Below are positions 8,817 through 16,749 of a stretch of DNA of 64,000 nt, one piece after another. A program made the position numbers and the translations under genes. The DNA is from Pseudomonas jinjuensis (lineage in GTDB: Bacteria; Pseudomonadota; Gammaproteobacteria; Pseudomonadales; Pseudomonadaceae). Below the pieces are notes generated by a model that was not told the DNA's origin, ran no database searches, and saw nothing but the letters and a program-made list of their open reading frames with translations. The DNA is taken from the NCBI RefSeq assembly GCF_900103845.1, contig NZ_FNIJ01000005.1, positions 1-64,000 of the forward strand. Reading direction: 5' to 3'. Each line of letters opens with the position of its first letter. Position 1 is the stretch's first letter.

Positions 8817-10499
8817 TCAGTCGGGCAGCACGATGGGGCCGAGTTCGGCGAAGCGGTCGCCCGGGCCGGGGTTCTGCGGATGGGAGGTGCCGCCGAAGTG
8901 CTTCATGATGCCCCATACGGCGTTCAGCGAGGTCTGCACCGCGCCTTCCACCCAGGCCGGGGTCCAGGACACGTCGTCGCCGGCGATGAAGATGCCGCGC
9001 TGTTCGGCGGGCATGTCGTCCTGCATGAAGTGGGCGTACATGCGCTGGTTGTAGCGATAGTGGCCCGGCAGCGCGCCCTTGAAGGCGCCGAGGAAGTGCG
9101 GGTCGGCCTCCCAGGACACGGTGATCGGGTTGCCGATGACGTGGCCGGCGATGTCCACCTTCGGGTAGACCTTCTTCAGCGCGTCGAGGGCCAGTTGCAC
9201 GCGCTTCTCTACCGGATGCGGCAGCATCTTCATGGCGTCGCTCATCCATGAGTAGGACAGGCAGATCACCCCCGGCTTGTCGTCGCCGTTGTCGAACAGG
9301 TAGGTGCCACGGGTCAGGCGGTCGGTGAGGGTCATGCTCATCAGGTCGCGGCCGGTCTGCGGGTCCTTGTCCTTCCAGAACGGCCGGTCGACCATGACGA
9401 AGGTCTTCGACGACTGCATGTAGCGGGTGCGGTCCAGGGCCATCCACATCTTCTGCGAGAACAGCGATTCCTCGCATTCGATCTGGGTGGTCAGCAGCCA
9501 GGTCTGGCAGGTCGCGAGGACCGCGGCGTAGTGGCGGGTGTCGCCCCAGTAGTCGGTCACGGCGAAGCGGCCGTCGGCGTCGCGGGCGATCTTCTTCACC
9601 CCCGGGCGCGGCGCGCCGTTGTGCAGCGCGGCGAGGGAAGTGCCGGCCGGCCAGTGCGCGCATTGCTCCGGCACGTGGTTCCAGATGCCGCGCGGCACCT
9701 GCTCGACGCCGCCGACGACGAGATGCTGGTTGTCGTCGCAGTTGGTCATCACCACGCGGAAGATTTCCAGCATGGAGTTGGGGAAGTCGGAGTCCCAGCC
9801 GCCGGTGCCGAAGCCGACCTGGCCGAAGATCTCGCGGTGCTGGAAGCTCAGCCTGGAGAACGCCTTCGAGCTGGCGACGAAGTCGTAGAAGGTGCGGTCG
9901 TCCCACTTCGGCACCAGTTCGTCCCACAGCGCCTTGAGCTTGACCGTGTCGCGCTCGCGGATGGCGTCCTGGACTTCGCCGAAGCGCGCGCCGTCTTCCA
10001 GCGCGTCGGCCCAGGCCTGGGCGACTTCGCGGAAGATTTCCGGCAGGTCGTCGAGCTTCTCGGCGTAGTGGCTGACGCCTTCCAGGTCCACCACGGTGCT
10101 GCCCGAGGCCGGGGTCAGCGGGTTGGGGAAGGGCCTGGTTTCCAGGCCGAGCATGTCGACGTAGTGGTAGAAGGCCGTGCTCGATACCGGGAAGCGCATG
10201 CCGCCCAGCTCGGCGATGATGCCCTCGGCGCCTTCGAAGGGCTCGGAGCGCAGGCGGCCGCCCATCTTCGACGCTTCGTAGACCACCGGCTTGAGGCCCA
10301 GCTTCATCAGTTCGTAGGCGGCCACCAGGCCGGAGATGCCGGCGCCGACGATGGCCACTTCGGAACCGTGGGCGGATGGCGGAATGCTGCCTAGGCCGGC
10401 CGGGTGTTCGATCCAGTCGTCGAAGGGGAAGGGGAAGTCCGGGCCGAAGATGGTGACGGGCTTCTTGCCGTGGCTGTCGGGATGGCGATTCTTCTTCAT
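8817..10499 (-). CDS. davB: L-lysine 2-monooxygenase (FAD amine oxidase family)
   Basis: This 560-residue flavoprotein converts L-lysine plus O2 to 5-aminopentanamide, CO2 and water. The FAD dinucleotide-binding motif VAIVGAGISGLVAAYEL is at about residues 48-64, and the C-terminal flavin-contact segment GIFIAGDDVSWTPAWVEGA is near residue 515. The N-terminus (KKPVTIFGPDFPF) and much of the body match P. putida DavB as I remember it. Older databases call this family tryptophan 2-monooxygenase; the davA neighbour argues for lysine. The start ATG at 10499 has a GGGAG site, and an in-frame extension upstream is ignored. It is first gene of davBA, likely controlled by the divergent Lrp-type gene. 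Confidence 0.94.
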   Translation of the reverse strand: MKKNRHPDSHGKKPVTIFGPDFPFPFDDWIEHPAGLGSIPPSAHGSEVAIVGAGISGLVAAYELMKLGLKPVVYEASKMGGRLRSEPFEGAEGIIAELGGMRFPVSSTAFYHYVDMLGLETRPFPNPLTPASGSTVVDLEGVSHYAEKLDDLPEIFREVAQAWADALEDGARFGEVQDAIRERDTVKLKALWDELVPKWDDRTFYDFVASSKAFSRLSFQHREIFGQVGFGTGGWDSDFPNSMLEIFRVVMTNCDDNQHLVVGGVEQVPRGIWNHVPEQCAHWPAGTSLAALHNGAPRPGVKKIARDADGRFAVTDYWGDTRHYAAVLATCQTWLLTTQIECEESLFSQKMWMALDRTRYMQSSKTFVMVDRPFWKDKDPQTGRDLMSMTLTDRLTRGTYLFDNGDDKPGVICLSYSWMSDAMKMLPHPVEKRVQLALDALKKVYPKVDIAGHVIGNPITVSWEADPHFLGAFKGALPGHYRYNQRMYAHFMQDDMPAEQRGIFIAGDDVSWTPAWVEGAVQTSLNAVWGIMKHFGGTSHPQNPGPGDRFAELGPIVLPD

Positions 10500-10732
10500 T
10501 GGATTCTCCCAGCTGGATGGGCGCCGGTCCGGGCTTTCAAGCATCGTCCAGGGCGCAAGGCTTTGCATGGTCGCCCGGCGCAACCGGCGTGCGGGCCGAT
10601 GGACGGGCAGGGAGCCGCAAGGAGCGGCTCAATGTCGGGCCACACTATTCCAGAGGGCTTCGTTGAAATGAATCCGCGAATCTGTCATATGGACGAGTAA
10701 TTTCTTACAGATTGATCAGAGAGTTCTGCAAA

Positions 10733-11161
10733 ATGACGAAAAGCGCCGACGCGGCCCTGCTGAACCTGCTGCGCGCCAACGCCCGCGAGTCGGTATCGGA
10801 GCTGGCGCGCAGGCTCGGGGTGTCGCGTTCCACGGTGCAGAGCCGGATCGAGCGCCTGGAGCAGCAGGGCATCATCAGCGGTTATTCGATCAGGGTCTCG
10901 GACAGCTACGCGCAGTCGCTGGTGCGCGCCCATGTGCTGGTGACCGCGCTGCCCAAGCTGTCGCACCAGGTGGTGCAGGCGCTGGAGAAGATCCCCGAGG
11001 TGAAGACCCTGCATTCGGTGAGCGGCAACTTCGACATGATCGTGATCGTCGAGGCGCTGTCGATCCGCGACCTGGATGCGCTGCTGGATCGCATCGGCGC
11101 GCTGGACGGGGTGGAGCGGACGATGTCGTCGATCATCCTGTCGACGCGGATCGATCGGTGA
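10733..11161 (+). CDS. Lrp/AsnC-family regulator, divergent from davBA
   Basis: This protein of 142 residues has an N-terminal winged HTH (SVSELARRLGVSRSTVQSRI, about residues 23-42). A RAM/AsnC ligand-binding domain follows (about 65-140). I choose the ATG at 10733; a TTG seven codons upstream is possible. It is divergent from davB across 233 bases, so it probably senses lysine or a pathway amino acid and controls davBA. The weak ribosome site (GAGAG) suggests low expression. Target and ligand are inferred. Confidence 0.85.
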   Translation: MTKSADAALLNLLRANARESVSELARRLGVSRSTVQSRIERLEQQGIISGYSIRVSDSYAQSLVRAHVLVTALPKLSHQVVQALEKIPEVKTLHSVSGNFDMIVIVEALSIRDLDALLDRIGALDGVERTMSSIILSTRIDR

Positions 11162-11209
11162 GGGGAAACGTCATGCCGCTGCAGGAGCGGGCCATGCCCG
11201 CGATTTCAT

Positions 11210-11260
11210 CGACGCGGGAGCGTCGAGGGCGGCATTCCCACGCAGGAGCGTGGGAACGAT
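11210..11260. repeat. Dispersed repeat (GACGCGGGAGCGTCGAG plus TTCCCACGC hairpin)
   Basis: CGACGCGGGAGCGTCGAG (11210-11227) is followed by a hairpin GTTCCCACGC-type unit ending in AGGAGCGTGGGAACGAT (to 11260). The same two-part element recurs almost exactly at 43673-43723. It is a third repeat family in this window and carries no coding capacity. Confidence 0.75.
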
Positions 11261-11275
11261 AAGGGTGGTGACGTT

Positions 11276-11335
11276 GTAGGAGCGGGCCATGCCCGCGACC
11301 CGGTCATGCCTGTCGCGGGCATGGCCCGCTCCTAC
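11276..11335. repeat. Perfect inverted repeat, GTAGGAGCGGGCCATGCCCG family
   Basis: A 24-base arm beginning GTAGGAGCGGGCCATGCCCG (11276-11299) is followed after 12 bases by its exact reverse complement (11312-11335). A single unit lies just upstream near 11182-11202. The element ends 8 bases before the GST stop codon, so it may act as a transcript end or mRNA-protecting hairpin for that gene. Confidence 0.85.
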
Positions 11336-11342
11336 AGGTTCC

Positions 11343-12020
11343 TCAGGCCCGGGCGCTGGCCGCCCTGGCCGTCATCTTCTCGATGATCTTCTGCTCGCCT
11401 TCGAGGATTTCCTGCAGGGTAGGGCGCGCCACCACGCGCTGCACCAGCGCCGCCAGGCCCGGCCAGCGGCTGGCGTCGACGTTCTCGCCGCCGTGGCGCA
11501 TGTTGACCAGCTGGGTGACCAGGGCGATGTCCGCCAGGCTGAAGCGGTTGCCGACCAGGTAGTCCTGGCCATCCAGGCTGCGCTCCAGATAGTCGAAGTG
11601 GCGCGGCAGCTTTTCCTGCAGCGCGCTGGCGACCGCGGTTTCATCGCATTCCTTGCCCATCAGCGGCTTGAGCAGACGGTTGCGGAATACGGTGAAGGTC
11701 GACAGCGGGGCGACCTCGTAGTCGGCGTACTTCTCCAGCCAGCGCACCCGCGCGCGGGATACGGCGTCTTCGCCGCACAGCGGGGCGAGCTCCGGATTGC
11801 GTTCCTCGAGGTAGTGGCAGATCACACTGGAATCGGCCAGCACCAGCTCGCCATCCTTCAGCGCCGGAATGCGTCCCAGAGGGTTGAGTTCCAGATACCA
11901 CTCCGGCGGAGTGAACGGCTGGACGTTCTCCAACTGGTAGTCCAGGCCCTTTTCGGCGAGGAAAAGGCGGACCTTGCGGACAAAGGGCGACAGCGCGGCA
12001 CCGAAAACGGTAATGCTCAT
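11343..12020 (-). CDS. Glutathione S-transferase
   Basis: This 225-residue cytoplasmic GST has an N-terminal thioredoxin-like domain (about 1-80) with the active-site region ALSPFVRKVRLFL. The glutathione-binding cis-Pro and Glu-Asp-Ser motifs follow (GRIPALKDGELVLADSSVI, about residues 50-68). The helical C-terminal domain carries the N-cap box (FSLADIALVTQ). The ATG at 12020 is preceded by AGGAG. It lies downstream of the 257-residue membrane protein gene on the same strand. Substrate is unknown; GSTs of this class are usually detoxification or stress enzymes. Confidence 0.88.
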   Translation of the reverse strand: MSITVFGAALSPFVRKVRLFLAEKGLDYQLENVQPFTPPEWYLELNPLGRIPALKDGELVLADSSVICHYLEERNPELAPLCGEDAVSRARVRWLEKYADYEVAPLSTFTVFRNRLLKPLMGKECDETAVASALQEKLPRHFDYLERSLDGQDYLVGNRFSLADIALVTQLVNMRHGGENVDASRWPGLAALVQRVVARPTLQEILEGEQKIIEKMTARAASARA

Positions 12021-12070
12021 CGAGGGGCTCCTGGTTTGGAGGTGGCCGGGGGAATCGGGATTTCGACGCT

Positions 12071-12844
12071 TCAATCGTCGTAAAGGTTCTTCTTCTTCCA
12101 CAGATCGTCCTCGTCGAGGGCGCGCAGCCCGTCGGTCAGGACGCTGTCTTCTTCCGTGGTCGGCCGGGCGCTTTCCAGCACCATGGCGTTGGCGCGTTCG
12201 AGCTGCTGCTGGAGCTGCTGCAACTGGGCCTGGTAATGGCCGACCTCGGCCTGCTTGCCGAGATACTGCACGCCGCGCTCGAACGCCAGCCGTGCCTGGC
12301 GCGGCTGGCCCTGCTGCAGCGCCTGGTGGCCGAGATTACCGAAGAATTCGATGTGCAGCAGCGTCAGCAGGTGGCGGATTTCCCGCTGCCAGTGCTGCAA
12401 CTCGTTGCCGGGCAGCTGGCCTTCCTGGGAGAAGCGGCCGAGCTGGGTATGCAGCGCCTCCAGCAGGAAGCGCACCGCCTTGGCCCGGGTCTCGCTGAGA
12501 ACCGGCTGCGGAGCGTTCTTCACCGCAATGGAGTCGCCCTGGGCGACCAGCGCCTTCAGTTCGGCGATGCGCTCCGCGAGCTGGGCGTTGTCCTTGTCCA
12601 GCGCCAGCAGGCGTTCGCCGAGGTTCAGTTCGAAGCGGCCGAGCAGCAGCTTGAGTGCGGGCGACATGAACTGGCCGGGCAGCGTTTCGGATATTTCTGA
12701 GCAGCGCCGTGAGCGGTCGAGGAGGTCGGCCTTCTGGCGGGCCTGTTCCAGCTTGCGGTTCTCGACCAGATGATTGACGTAGCCGATGGCGATCAGGATG
12801 GCGATGCCGATGACTACCAGAGCGGTAATGAGGAGGGGCGACAC
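12071..12844 (-). CDS. Conserved hypothetical membrane-anchored coiled-coil protein
   Basis: This 257-residue protein starts at a GTG (12844) after GGGAGCC. One N-terminal transmembrane helix (ITALVVIGIAILIAIGYV) is followed by long helical segments rich in Glu, Gln and Leu. Coiled-coil potential is strong at residues 20-50, 85-110 and 205-230 (QAQLQQLQQQLERAN). A TPR-like stretch (ALQQGQPRQARLAFERGVQY) lies near residue 190. The tail is acidic. I recognise it only as a conserved pseudomonad protein found beside this tRNA cluster. Function is unknown; topology suggests a cytoplasmic domain tethered to the inner membrane. Confidence 0.75.
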   Translation of the reverse strand: MSPLLITALVVIGIAILIAIGYVNHLVENRKLEQARQKADLLDRSRRCSEISETLPGQFMSPALKLLLGRFELNLGERLLALDKDNAQLAERIAELKALVAQGDSIAVKNAPQPVLSETRAKAVRFLLEALHTQLGRFSQEGQLPGNELQHWQREIRHLLTLLHIEFFGNLGHQALQQGQPRQARLAFERGVQYLGKQAEVGHYQAQLQQLQQQLERANAMVLESARPTTEEDSVLTDGLRALDEDDLWKKKNLYDD

Positions 12845-12962
12845 CGTGGCAGGCTCCCGGACGACTTTTTTCAGCGAGTGTAATGTCTTGCTGCCATCGC
12901 TGATAGCGCCAGCTCACTTTTTGTTCAGAAGTCTTTGATTTAAAAAAATTTTTCTGGAAGGG

Positions 12963-12991
12963 TTGACGACCTTTCGGCGGCTCCCTAGAAT
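12963..12991 (+). promoter_or_regulatory. Sigma-70 promoter of the tRNA-Glu/Gly/Gly operon
   Basis: TTGACG (12963-12968) and TAGAAT (12986-12991) are separated by 17 bases. A GC-rich discriminator (GCGCGCC) follows at once, the hallmark of stringently controlled stable-RNA promoters. Transcription would start near 12998, giving about a 65-base leader before tRNA-Glu. An AT-rich tract (TTTAAAAAAATTTTT) just upstream, about 12938-12952, could serve as an UP element. Confidence 0.8.
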
Positions 12992-13062
12992 GCGCGCCAT
13001 TCCGACGCAATGCTGAACGCAAGCGTAGGAATCTGGAAAGTCTGTTGTAAGTTCCAGGCCGC

Positions 13063-13138
13063 GTCCCCTTCGTCTAGTGGCCTAGGACACCGCCCTTTCA
13101 CGGCGGTAACAGGGGTTCGAGTCCCCTAGGGGACGCCA
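13063..13138 (+). tRNA. tRNA-Glu (anticodon TTC)
   Basis: These 76 bases include an encoded CCA. Acceptor GTCCCCT pairs with AGGGGAC. The anticodon stem CCGCC/GGCGG encloses loop CTTTCAC with anticodon TTC. The T arm has GGTTCGAGTCC. It is first in a three-tRNA operon, only 2 bases before the next tRNA. Confidence 0.97.
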
Positions 13139-13140
13139 AT

Positions 13141-13216
<76 letters not shown>

Positions 13217-13264
13217 AATTCTCGGTCAGCGCCACTGGCGATGGCTGAAAAGAAATGGCGTCAA

Positions 13265-13282
13265 CATCCGCGAAAGCGGATG
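13265..13282 (+). other. Hairpin in the spacer between tRNA-Gly copies
   Basis: CATCCGC (13265-13271), loop GAAA, and GCGGATG (13276-13282) form a 7-bp GNRA-capped hairpin inside the 80-base spacer between the two tRNA-Gly genes. It is likely a processing landmark (RNase E/P substrate context) rather than a terminator, because no U-run follows. Confidence 0.6.
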
Positions 13283-13296
13283 CGCAACAAGTCGAT

Positions 13297-13372
<76 letters not shown>

Positions 13373-13416
13373 AATAGTGATCTGTGGATTTCGACTGGAA
13401 TCTGCAGATCATTCAG

Positions 13417-13441
13417 AAAAGGGCCGAAAGGCCCTTTTTTC
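13417..13441 (+). terminator. Rho-independent terminator of the tRNA operon
   Basis: AAAAGGGCC-GAAA-GGCCCTTTTTT forms a GNRA-capped hairpin with a run of T residues. The same terminator core follows tRNA-Gly copy 3 at 29365-29392. Confidence 0.92.
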
Positions 13442-13548
13442 GTTCCGGCGCCGTCTGCCGGAATCCATAACTGCCCCCTGAATCTCCGCCTTATCCGACG
13501 TCCACAGGCACTCCGTCTGTTCGGGCGCGCATCCCTGCGCCGGTGCCC

Positions 13549-14505
13549 TCAATGCGGGCGGACGGCGCGGACCTCGCGGGCGGTGCAGCCGAAGTGCTGG
13601 CGGAAGGCGCGGGTGAACTGGGCCTGGTCGGCGAAACCCCAGCGGAACGCCAGTTCGCCGATGGACAGGTGGCAGTGCGGGTCGCGCAGCTGGCGGTGCA
13701 CCGCCTCCAGGCGCTGCTGGCGCACCCATTCGCCGAGGGTGTAGGGCGTGGTGGAGAACAGCTTGTGCAGGTAGCGCAGCGACAGGCCACAGGCGCTGGC
13801 GATGGATTGCGGCGAGAGTTCGGGGTCGCCGAGGTTCTGCCGCACGTACTGCTCGACGCGCGTCAGGTGCAGGGTGCCGAGGTTGGAGCCTTCGCTGCCG
13901 AGCACACGCTCGTCCTGTTGCAGCGCCAGCAGCAGGGTCGACATCGCCTGCTCCAGCAGCAGATGGCGGGCGGCGCTCGGGCAGGTTTCGAAGTGCCGCG
14001 CGCAGAGGTCCAGCTGCTCGACGAAGATGCGCCCCAGGCCCTGGGTGGCGTCGAAGCAGTAGCGGGTGTAGCGCTCGTGGCCGCGCAGGTGGCCCTTGAG
14101 GGCGCGCTCGGGCAGCTTGAGCACCCAGAGGTCGTTCTCCGCGCCGTAGTGGAAGCGATAGGGCGCGTCGCCCCGTTCGACGATGAAGCCGCCGGGGCCG
14201 CAGCTCAGCTGGCGGCCGTCCTGCTCGAAATGCACGTCGGTGCGGCTCGGCACGGTGACCAGATAGAAGGCGTCGTGGTCCTGGCCGATCTGCGCCTTGC
14301 TGCGCGAATAGCCGAGCTGGCTGGAGCGCAGGCGCGAAAGGCTGACCGGCGTGCTGGGCGTGCTCCAGCGCTGCAGGTGGCCATCGAAGGGCTGATCGGC
14401 GGCGAATTCGAGGCTCAGCGCGAAGTAGGTGTCGCTGATGGCCTCGGCCCAGCGCGCCTGGCGTTCGGGCTGTGCCCAGCTGTGGGTCGATAGTTCTGTG
14501 GGCAT
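13549..14505 (-). CDS. AraC-family regulator beside hydantoinase-type genes (OplR-like)
   Basis: This 318-residue regulator has an N-terminal AraC-binding-like cupin region (about 20-190) and a C-terminal double HTH (about 215-315). The first helix pair is LSPQSIASACGLSLRYLHKL; the second contains IGELAFRWGFADQAQFTRAF. Domain layout is that of the FeaR/OplR type. It follows hyuA on the same strand across about 146 bases that contain a hairpin. In P. putida an AraC regulator next to a HyuAB-type amidohydrolase (OplR/OplBA) responds to lactams. By position this protein may do the same here. The ligand is inferred, not shown. Confidence 0.85.
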   Translation of the reverse strand: MPTELSTHSWAQPERQARWAEAISDTYFALSLEFAADQPFDGHLQRWSTPSTPVSLSRLRSSQLGYSRSKAQIGQDHDAFYLVTVPSRTDVHFEQDGRQLSCGPGGFIVERGDAPYRFHYGAENDLWVLKLPERALKGHLRGHERYTRYCFDATQGLGRIFVEQLDLCARHFETCPSAARHLLLEQAMSTLLLALQQDERVLGSEGSNLGTLHLTRVEQYVRQNLGDPELSPQSIASACGLSLRYLHKLFSTTPYTLGEWVRQQRLEAVHRQLRDPHCHLSIGELAFRWGFADQAQFTRAFRQHFGCTAREVRAVRPH

Positions 14506-14587
14506 GGTTCGTCCTTTTTCAAAGAGGCAGCATTGAAAAAAGGAACTGCAAGCAAGCTACTCAAGCAGCTCTTGTTATTGTGCAAAC

Positions 14588-14614
14588 AGCCCGGCAGCGC
14601 GAGGCTGCCGGGCT
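14588..14614 (-). terminator. Hairpin downstream of hyuA
   Basis: AGCCCGGCAGC (14588-14598), a 5-base loop, and GCTGCCGGGCT (14604-14614) form an 11-bp perfect stem. It lies 38 bases past the hyuA stop. On the minus strand it is followed by a short TGTTTG run, so termination of the hyu operon is likely but may be partial, leaving read-through into the AraC gene possible. Confidence 0.65.
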
Positions 14615-14651
14615 GGTATCACGCCGATGATCGACGTCCGCCAGCGCCAGA

Positions 14652-16736
14652 TCAAGCGCCGCGTGTCACCCGGTAGGTGGCCGACGGCTCCAGGGTGGCC
14701 TTCCAGCCCGGGGGCACCACGATATTGGTGGTGTCTTCCTCGATCACGCAGGGGCCCTGTACGGACTGCCCCGGCAGCAGGCGGTTGCCGTTGAACACCG
14801 GGGTGGACTGCCAGTCGCCGTCGGCGCTGAAGAGCATCGGGCGCAGGCTGTCCGGCGTCGCCGCCGGCGGCTCGGCCGGGCCTTGCAGCTCCGGCTGCGG
14901 CGGGCGCGGCAGGTGGCCGATCACCGAGCATTCCAGGTTGACCAGTTCCACCGGGCTGTCCGGCTCGCTGTAGGAGTAGAGGGTCTGGTGGCGCCCGTGG
15001 AAGGACTCGATCAGCTCGGCCAGCCCGGCGGCATCCAGTTCGTGGCGCGCCAGCTCCACGCTGCACTCGTGGATCTGCCCCAGGTAGCGCATTTCCAGGG
15101 TGTAGTGGCAGCTGCTGGCCTGGTCGCCGAAGCCGTCCTCGCGCAGGTTCGCCAGGCCCTGCTGGCGCAGGTCGGCGAGGGCGCGGTTGAGTCGCGGCAG
15201 GTCCACGTGCTCCGCGTCCAGGCGCATCGACAGGCTGGTGAGCTGGTCGTAGCGCACGTCCGAGAGGATCTGGCCGAAGGCGCACAGGCCCGAGGCCACC
15301 TTGGGAATCAGCACGGTCTGCATGCCGATCTCCTCGGCCAGGCGCACCACGTGCATGCCCGCCGCGCCGCCGGCGCCGATCAGGGCGAAGTCGCGCGGGT
15401 CGTGGCCGCGTTCGATGGACACGCGGCGGATGCCGTTGACCATGTTCAGGTTGACCAGGGTGGTGATGCCGAAGGCCGCGCGCTCGACGCTGATGCCCAG
15501 CGGGTCGGCGATCCTGCTGCGGATGGCGTCCAGCGCGGCCTGGCGGTTCAGGCGGATGCTGCCGCCGAGCAGCGCGCCATCGGGCAGGTAGCCCAGGGCC
15601 AGGTTGGCGTCGGTCACGGTCGGTTCGGTGCCGCCCTTGCTGTAGCACACCGGCCCCGGCTTGGCGCCGGCGCTGCGCGGACCGACCTGGAGCATGCCGA
15701 ACTCGTCGAGGTGGGCGATGGAGCCGCCGCCGGCGCCGAGGGTTTCCACCTGGATCATCGGCACGCCGATGCGCTGGCGGAGGAAGTCCACGTCCTTGCT
15801 GAAGTTGGTGCGGCCGGCGTTGGTCAGGGTGATGTCGAAGGAGGTGCCGCCCATGTCCACGGTGATGACGTTGTCGATGCCGAAGGGACGGGCCACCGAC
15901 AGGCCGGCCTGGGGCGCCGAGGCCGGGCCGGAGTTGATCGCGTTCACCGCGCGCTCGCGCATCAGGTGGCCCGGCGCCAGGCCGCCGTTGGACTGGAAGT
16001 AGCGCACCGGCTGCTGCGCGCCGAGTTCCTCGAAGAGCGCGTCGATGCGCTTCACGTAGCGCGCCATCACCGGGCTCAGGTAGGCGTTGACCACCGTCGT
16101 GGAGGTGCGGGTGTATTCGCGGATCTGCGGGAACACCTCGTAGCCGGTGCAGACGAACACGCCGGGCAGGGCGGCGCGCACCAGTTCGGCGGCGCGCTTC
16201 TCGTGGCTGGGGTTGCGCACCGACCAGACGAAGGAGATGGCGACCGCCTCCACGCCCTCGGCGCGGAAGTACTCGATGGCCTGGTGCACGGCGCGTTCGT
16301 CCAGCGGGCTGTGCTCGCGGCCGTCGCCGAGGATGCGGCCGCCGATGGGGCGGCGCAGGTGACGCGGCACCAGCATGTGCGCCGGCGGGTAGTGGGCGTC
16401 GTAGCGGTAGCCTTCTTCCTTGTGGCCGAGGCGGATTTCCAGGCTGTCCTCGTGGCCCTCGGTGCAGAGCAGGCCGACCTTGACGCCGGTGCGCTCGATC
16501 AGCGCGTTGAGGGCGACGGTGGTGCCGTTGATGCACAGGTCGCTGCTGGCGATCACCTCGGCCGGGGTGCGGCCGGTGGCGTCGGCGATCTGCGCCAGGC
16601 CGGCGCGGATGGCCAGGGTGCCGTCCTGCGGGGTGGAGGGGGCCTTGAACAGCTGCACGCCGCCGTCACGGTCGGCCAGGATGAAGTCGGTGAAGGTGCC
16701 GCCGGCGTCGATGCCCAGGCGATATTGGTTGCGCAT
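14652..16736 (-). CDS. HyuA/oxoprolinase-type ATP-dependent amidohydrolase, subunit A (lactamase candidate)
   Basis: This 694-residue subunit has the ASKHA ATPase fold. Phosphate loop 1 is GIDAGGTFTD (residues 8-17) and phosphate loop 2 is VDMGGTSFDI (near 295). A third glycine-rich segment, IGAGGAAGMHV, lies near 440. The family includes N-methylhydantoinase, 5-oxoprolinase, caprolactamase CapA and P. putida OplA; all spend ATP to open a cyclic amide, apart from carboxylase relatives. Length matches the A subunits of bacterial heterodimers. The gene starts 13 bases after hyuB, with GGAG before the ATG. The glutarate/5-aminovalerate genes next door favour valerolactam or caprolactam as substrate; hydantoins remain possible. 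Confidence 0.87.
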   Translation of the reverse strand: MRNQYRLGIDAGGTFTDFILADRDGGVQLFKAPSTPQDGTLAIRAGLAQIADATGRTPAEVIASSDLCINGTTVALNALIERTGVKVGLLCTEGHEDSLEIRLGHKEEGYRYDAHYPPAHMLVPRHLRRPIGGRILGDGREHSPLDERAVHQAIEYFRAEGVEAVAISFVWSVRNPSHEKRAAELVRAALPGVFVCTGYEVFPQIREYTRTSTTVVNAYLSPVMARYVKRIDALFEELGAQQPVRYFQSNGGLAPGHLMRERAVNAINSGPASAPQAGLSVARPFGIDNVITVDMGGTSFDITLTNAGRTNFSKDVDFLRQRIGVPMIQVETLGAGGGSIAHLDEFGMLQVGPRSAGAKPGPVCYSKGGTEPTVTDANLALGYLPDGALLGGSIRLNRQAALDAIRSRIADPLGISVERAAFGITTLVNLNMVNGIRRVSIERGHDPRDFALIGAGGAAGMHVVRLAEEIGMQTVLIPKVASGLCAFGQILSDVRYDQLTSLSMRLDAEHVDLPRLNRALADLRQQGLANLREDGFGDQASSCHYTLEMRYLGQIHECSVELARHELDAAGLAELIESFHGRHQTLYSYSEPDSPVELVNLECSVIGHLPRPPQPELQGPAEPPAATPDSLRPMLFSADGDWQSTPVFNGNRLLPGQSVQGPCVIEEDTTNIVVPPGWKATLEPSATYRVTRGA

Positions 16737-16749
16737 GTCGGATCTCCGG

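Noticed and set aside
8008-9927. A 639-codon frame fusing davA to an upstream extension
   Set aside because: The extension is davB read out of frame. The nitrilase proper starts at 8802 with a good ribosome site.
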